Source: Symbiodinium natans
Taxonomy: Eukaryota; Sar; Dinophyceae; Suessiales; Symbiodiniaceae
Direction: 5' to 3'
Assembly (NCBI GenBank): GCA_905221605.1
Contig: CAJNDS010000680.1
Location: 171,204 to 235,203, forward strand
DNA: 64,000 bases
Below the pieces are notes generated by a model, which was not told the DNA's origin, did no database searches, and saw nothing but the letters and a program-made list of their open reading frames with translations. Positions 59,354-64,000 of this stretch are shown here, in pieces. Both the position numbers and the translations under genes were made by a program. Numbering within the stretch: position 1 is the first letter of the stretch; the number at the start of each line of letters is the position of its first letter.

Positions 59354-60769
59354 CTTGCTTTGCCAAGGCTTGCCTGGGAGTCTTTTTACCTAGACTTTAG
59401 TAAAAACTACCCCGTAATTAGCAGATATACATAGTAAACTCCAAAAAGTTGGAACATCCTTATCCCCATACCCCAAAAGGAATCCCAGCACTAACCATCC
59501 GAGGACCATGTTCCATCTTGCTGAGGCTCACTGTAACCCATAAAACTGTAGGTAAGGTAGGGTTTAGAGGCTTCGGGTTTACCTTAAGACCCCAAAGCTA
59601 CTTTTGCAGGCTATTATTCTAAAGCGCCTTCTATTCTCGCAGTCTTGGGTCACCTACACAAAAGTAGGCTTTGGCTCCTTAAGGCAGGGCTCCAGCCAGC
59701 GGAGCGTTTGACTTTCGTCAACCCTGAACCTCATAGGTTCCGCTACTACCCCCCCTCTATACTACCCCCCCCCCCCAAAAAAAAAAAAACTGCGGCTATA
59801 TTTAGGGATACTTCGGCCTAACTAAGGTTCGTTTGAGGGGGGGTTTAAGGGGCGGTAAGCTAGGGGGTACGTAGTAGAGACCCTAGACCCTAGACCCTAA
59901 ACCCTAAACCCCAAAAGATTAGTAGGGAAACCCATTGAAAACCAGGGAGTCGCCAACCCCTTCTCATCTTGCGGCTCGGCACCACAGTGATCCAAATCTC
60001 AGGGCTGAGTCTCGCCAGGTACAAGCCTCACACTCACAGCCCTAAACCCTAAACCCTAAACCCTAAACCCTAAACCCTAAACCCTAAACCCTAAACCCTA
60101 AACCCTAAACCCTAAACCCTAAACCCTAAACCCTAACCCTAAACCCTAAACCCTAAAACCCCAAAACCCTCATATGTTTTCTATCTTTACACTTGTATGT
60201 ACGTTCATGCTTGGGGGGGGGGGGGGGGGGGGGGTTCCCAAAAACGGCTCCACAAGTTAGAGAATTCCCCATCTGCCCTATTCTGCAGTTTCAGTTTTCA
60301 GGGAGCGGTTGGCATGTATGGCTTAGGGTTCAAGGGGGGTTGGGTGTTATTTCGATGCTTACGGCTTGGGAATCTGCAAGATTTCGGGGAGCAGGCTACA
60401 TGGGGTGATTCAGGGTTTTAGGGTTTGGGGTTTAAGGGTTTTAGGATTTCAGGGTTTTAGCGTATTGTAACAAGTTGAAGAATTTTCGATTCCATATCCC
60501 TAGAGATGTATGTATAGATAGCTCGCTCAGGAATCCCTACATCGTTTTAAAGCGGGTTTGGGTTAGGGTTTAGCGATTCGGATAGTCCTGAATGGAATTT
60601 GGAGTATTGCAATCGAATGGCCCATCCCGCCAAAACCCTAAACCCTAAAACCCAAACCCCTAAACCACAAAACCCAAAACTCAAAACCCCGAAACCCAAA
60701 ACCTTTAGAACGACCTCCCCTGTTATCGTAAGCCCCCTAGCAGACGCATGCGGGGCTGCCACTATACGT

Positions 60770-61312
60770 ACTCCCTTTAGGACCTTAATAAAAATATTAC
60801 TTTTAATATCCTCTTGGGCTTTATATGAATAATTTTACTTCGAACATCCCCACCCTCTCCTGGTAGAGATACTCTAGGTTTGGGCACTCCAGGGATACTC
60901 TGGGGCTGCACTCCGATGGTGGACTCCGGGGACACTCTGGAGGGAGACTCTGGGGTTGGGCACTCCAGGGGTTGGGAACACTACTCTGGGGTTGGGCATT
61001 CTGGAAGACTCTGGGGCTGGGAATCCGGGAACATTCTGGGGTTGGGCAAGCTCTGGGGCTGGGAACTCCGGGGACACTCTGGGTTGCTCCAGGGAGACTC
61101 TAGGGAGAGCCTGAAAATGGGCACTCCAGGGACACTCAAGAGTTGGGCACTCCAAGGACACTTTGGGGTTGGGCACTCCGATGAGCGAGGAGTAGACCGG
61201 GCGAGGAGAAGAGTTCCGGGCGAGGAGAAGAGTTGAGTTTAAAATCTAACAACCCCACACCGAGGGTGGGGAACAAAAATAAGAAATAATTCTCAAGGGG
61301 GATATAGGCCAT
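60770..61312. mobile_element. Foldback element split by a minisatellite
   Basis: The left half (60770-60840) and right half (about 61265-61312) correspond to the intact element at 20621-20718. The roughly 425-base interruption is mostly a 25-26-bp minisatellite (GGGACACTCTGGGGTTGGGC, ACTCC) with about 14 degenerate units. Confidence 0.75.
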
Positions 61313-61734
61313 TGCTACATCTCGAACCAGCACGCCCCCATGCCCCAATAGGGTTTCGGGTGTCGGTTTTAGGGGTCAAAGCTCACCTAACACTCTCTTT
61401 GCCTACAGTTTTATGAGTTCTGCCTACATATTAAGGGGTAACTACCACTAAACTGTAGGTGAAGAGAGTCCCATGTAGGGTCTAGGAGTTTAGGCTTGAG
61501 GGTTTAGGGCTCGAAAGTGTCGAGGCCCCATCCTTATTAAGGACTGTCAAGGGGGAACACCCCAACCCTAAACTCACAGGACGAAGCCTACTAAAAACCC
61601 TACACCCTGAACTTCGAAGCCCGAACCTATCAAGGCACCACGCCGTAAACGCCAAACCCAAGAAGCCCAAGGCCTAAACCCACACGATAAACCGGTTCAG
61701 GGTTAAGGGTGGTTTGGGGTTTAGGGTTTAGGGT

Positions 61735-61830
61735 TTGGCGCCAACCCCTGCCTCCTCGCTGCCCACATGTAGCTGCCGGCGCACGTTCCGGCGGCACGCC
61801 TTGCAACAGCCATCTCTGGAACTCCACTGG
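61735..61830 (-). CDS. Possible orphan exon next to an inverted-repeat element
   Basis: The minus strand reads VEFQRWLLQGVPPERAPAA, then TCGQRGGR, starting at the CTCCCAG end of the element at 61829-62001, which would supply the acceptor. Family unknown. Confidence 0.4.
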
Positions 61831-62001
61831 GAGGTTCATGGTACTTACTAACCACTTATAGCTGTACTTATAACCCTACTGATAATACCCCTAAAGGGCC
61901 TTATTTATAGGGGTTATTATAGGGGTTATCCCAATTATAAGTAGGGTTATAAGCCCAGTTATAAGTGGTTATGAAGTCCCATGAACCTCCAAGTAGGGAG
62001 G
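61829..62001. mobile_element. Long inverted-repeat element CTTGGAGGTTC (copy 2)
   Basis: CTGGGAGGTTCATGG and CCATGAACCTCCAAG are the ends. Internal ACCACTTATA and TATAAGTGGT extend the pairing, so most of the element can fold into one hairpin. Confidence 0.85.
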
Positions 62002-62594
62002 TTCAGTATTTTGGCAGGTCTAGGCCTTCCCCCACTGTAGTTCCTGATGGGTCAGGGGATACGGGTTCTACAGGCCACTGGAAGGTCCAGGGTTTACGTG
62101 CAGTGGTTTAGAGGGATGTTAAGGGTCTTTCTGCACCAGAACTTGCCGACTCCCCCCCCCTCCCCTCCCGGCGGGTTTCCCTGCCCCGCACTGTAGTTCC
62201 TGGTGGGTTTATATCGGAGATAAGGGTCATAATAGGCCTTGTTCGGGTTTTGGTTTGGCTTGAGAGTTCAGGTTGTTTCCTTAGTTCCGGACGCCCAAAC
62301 CCGAAATCCGGGGGGGGGGGGGGGGGGGGGGATGCCACAAAGATCTGCACTCAATCAGCCCTGGACAGACACCCCAAACCACAGACTCTCTTCCGTAGCG
62401 AATCAGGAATTCGAAGCCGAGAACTCTGAACACGAGAACCCCCCCTGAACACGAGAGCCCTAAACCCTGAGCCCCAAACTCAGCCCCCCCCAACCGCCCA
62501 AGCAAGTAGTCTCAACACCCTAAACACCTAAACCCCATGTAAAAAACTGAGCCCGAAGAAAGCTCAAAAGCTGATGTCGGCCGTGGCGCAAACT

Positions 62595-62675
62595 GCCTGC
62601 ATTCTGAGCCAGCCCTGAGAGGATCTCGAGGGTAGCGCCCCCTTCGAAGGTTCCTACAAATATTTCCCAATGGTA
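62595..62675 (-). CDS. Possible orphan exon
   Basis: The minus strand reads GATLEILSGLAQNAGSLRHG. Open and helical; no family assigned. Confidence 0.3.
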
Positions 62676-63099
62676 GGATGCTTCGTAATGCTAAACCCTT
62701 GAACCGAATAGTCGTACAACATACCTAAACTGTAAAGACCCTAATGGCACAAGACGCTAAAACCCCATACCCGACACCCGAAAACCGTAAACCCTAAAAA
62801 ACCCCAAACCCTATAAAAACCCTAAACCCTAAGCACTATAAAGCCCTAAACCCTGTAAAGCCCTAAGCCCTAAACTCTAACCCTAAGCCCAAAATTGGGG
62901 GTCCTACTTTCTAGATCCTCCCAGGGCTTGCTAGTCGCCGGCCATGGCTTTCGAGCTGTCGGCGTGCTTCACAGGGAGGCGCCGGAGGGGAGGTGAGTTT
63001 AGGGTTTAGGGTTTAGGGTTTAGGGTTTAGGGTTTAGGGTTTAGGGTTTAGGGTTTAGGGTTTAGGGTTTAGGGTTTAGGTCTGGCGAGGGGTTAGGTT

Positions 63100-63165
63100 C
63101 GGTCTGAGGGGTCCAGGGGCATGTACGGCGTGAGGGCTTTCTGCAGCTTGCGGGGCTTAGGGTTT
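63100..63165 (-). CDS. Possible orphan exon
   Basis: The minus strand reads RKLQKALTPYMPLDPSDRT, between TTTAGGG blocks. No family assigned. Confidence 0.35.
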
Positions 63166-63512
63166 TTGAGGGGCCTTGATGCGTTAGGGTTTAGGGTTTA
63201 GGGTTTAGGGTTTAGGGTTTAGGGTTTAGGGTTTAGGGCTTGCCAGGTGTGTAGAGGTGTTTGGGGGGGGGGGGGGGGGGGGGGGGGGAAGGGGATGTCA
63301 GAGACTTTCGCAAAGTTCTCCGAGCAGCTTCAGAGCCTCATGGGTGACGGCGCAGCATGTCACAATCACACTCACAGACACATGCAGGGGTTTAGGGTTT
63401 AGGGTTTAGGGTTTAGGGTTTAGGGCTTAGGGTTTAGGGTTTAGGGTTCTTGAAGACGGGTCTTTTTCGGTGCTGCTTCTCGGGTTGAAAGGAGACTCTG
63501 GAGCAGAGTCCC

Positions 63513-63725
63513 CAGGATGTAGGGTCCATTCCAGCAATAAAGGTGCAAAGCTGTCTTCCGCAGCCCTCCACCATCTAAAGCCAGCAACACGAGCATCAAA
63601 AGGTGCTCTTTTGCGCAGTGGGGTGTTTATGGGAGCTAACCCCCCATGGAAGTACTGCTGCGCACCCCGAGCCCTTATAACCTCTGCTCCTACATTTGTG
63701 CTGGTTCTTATGAGAAGAGCCCTTA
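63513..63725 (-). CDS. Possible orphan exon, about 70 codons
   Basis: The minus strand reads VGAEVIRARGAQQYFHGGLA, then RVAGFRWWRAAEDSFAPL, then LLEWTL. The plus strand is also open (ORF 63470-63748), but the aromatic-rich minus reading looks more like protein, and its orientation agrees with the other genes. Unassigned. Confidence 0.35.
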
Positions 63726-63914
63726 AAGCAGATTTCTTTGGTACTTAGCAGTGTAATAAGGGCACCCTGTTTGGGGCTGGTTACTTTCTAAGGGAACCCA
63801 GCAACCAAAAACAACAAAAAAAGTCTGGGTACCACTTAACCCTAAACCCTAAACCCTAAACCGTAAACCCTAAACCCAGCTACCAAGGGTAATGCCTATA
63901 AGAGCCAAACCCGG

Positions 63915-63980
63915 GGGGGCCTGCTGCGTTTGCGCGTCCAGGCGCATCTCGCGGAATCTCTGCGCGTGCGCCTCGGAAGG
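63915..63980 (-). CDS. Possible orphan exon at right edge
   Basis: The minus strand reads EAHAQRFREMRLDAQTQQAP. Bounded by TTTAGGG on the upstream side. Confidence 0.3.
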
Positions 63981-64000
63981 CTTTAGGGTTTAGGGTTTAG

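Larger units (their letters stand above)
16730..64000. repeat. Dispersed telomere-like (TTTAGGG)n blocks, both orientations
   Basis: Dozens of short tandem blocks of TTTAGGG or CCCTAAA (3 to about 18 units, mostly perfect) recur every few hundred bases in both orientations. Clear longer ones lie at 18657-18735, 21800-21940, 26270-26360, 27055-27160, 35235-35325, 36090-36385, 37138-37210, 39683-39790, 42030-42130, 42395-42485, 45000-45125, 48850-49005, 60035-60160 and 63000-63080. They are not terminal telomeres, because unique exons and other elements lie between them and orientation flips. They fill introns and spacers of the genes described here. They sit right at some splice sites, for example the exon at 18981-19086, whose acceptor is TTTAG|G of such a repeat. 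Confidence 0.95.

Noticed and set aside
60880-61236. Open frames at 60880-61236 (plus) and 60874-61176 (minus)
   Set aside because: Both are translations of a 25-26-bp minisatellite that interrupts a foldback element; repeats keep frames open without coding.
62948-62996. Plus-strand first exon (ATG GCT TTC ... G|GTGAGT)
   Set aside because: Attractive ATG and donor, but the minus reading (LPVKHADSSKAMAGD then stop) is also plausible and agrees with the strand of all other genes; undecided.
63300-63390. Plus-strand exon ETFAKFSEQLQSLMGDG
   Set aside because: The minus strand is equally open (AVTHEALKLLGELCESL), so neither strand can be preferred; left unannotated.
63970-64000. True chromosome end at the right edge
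   Set aside because: The terminal TTTAGGG units look like every other interstitial block and orientation flips many times; there is no long terminal array.
1-64000. tRNA, rRNA, or relict dinoflagellate spliced-leader sequence
   Set aside because: Looked for conserved cores and the leader's GTAGCCATTTTGGCTCAAG on both strands by eye; none found. A covariance or BLAST search would be decisive.

Overview
The window looks like nuclear DNA of a dinoflagellate, most likely from the Symbiodiniaceae/Suessiales. Four things point that way. The plant/dinoflagellate-type telomere heptamer TTTAGGG/CCCTAAA is interspersed throughout. Every gene I can support lies on the minus strand, as in the unidirectional gene arrays of dinoflagellates. 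Many introns use GC or GA as well as GT donors. Several proteins resemble families I remember as multicopy in Symbiodiniaceae. The assignment is inference; no rRNA, tRNA or spliced-leader copy was seen to anchor it.

Region 1 (1 to about 15.3 kb) is fairly gene-dense. Reading along the minus strand, in decreasing coordinates, it holds: a large multi-exon gene that looks like hAT-transposase-derived or related dinoflagellate-specific sequence (15271-10042); a Cys/His zinc-finger gene (9911-9039); a proline-rich/coiled-coil gene (8195-6178); a 1.3 kb hairpin-unit minisatellite (about 4.83-6.16 kb); a two-exon C5-cytosine DNA methyltransferase (4378-1818); and two short partial genes at the left edge. 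The methyltransferase beside transposase-like and zinc-finger genes suggests a mobile or TE-derived cluster, but no element ends were identified.

Region 2 (about 16 to 64 kb) is dominated by telomere-like arrays, poly-G/C tracts and many families of 70-210 bp inverted-repeat elements. Hidden among them are very short exons. Read on the minus strand they reassemble into: (a) a cysteine-rich modular protein gene, about 31.1-17.3 kb, with at least a dozen mini-exons in a repeating order; (b) a complete 203-codon ubiquitin-like gene at 21112-20114, lying inside an intron of (a); (c) a JmjC-domain oxygenase gene, about 49-40.5 kb, with at least nine exons carrying the HxD...H iron motif; (d) a membrane PAS-type sensor gene at 56.1-52.45 kb with five exons and all phase-0 introns; and (e) scattered orphan exons to 64 kb.

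The most striking observation is that several introns are whole inverted-repeat elements. In three cases (54956-55123, 52559-52710 and 20548-20755) the insert has terminal repeats 5'-CTTRG...CYAAG-3' and sits between perfect 4-bp direct duplications (GATC, GCAA and GAGA on the coding strand). The duplicated bases supply a GA or GC donor, the element end supplies the AG acceptor, and removing the insert restores the reading frame exactly. These are introner-like, intron-generating transposable elements caught in place. The telomere-like repeats also lie directly at several splice junctions.
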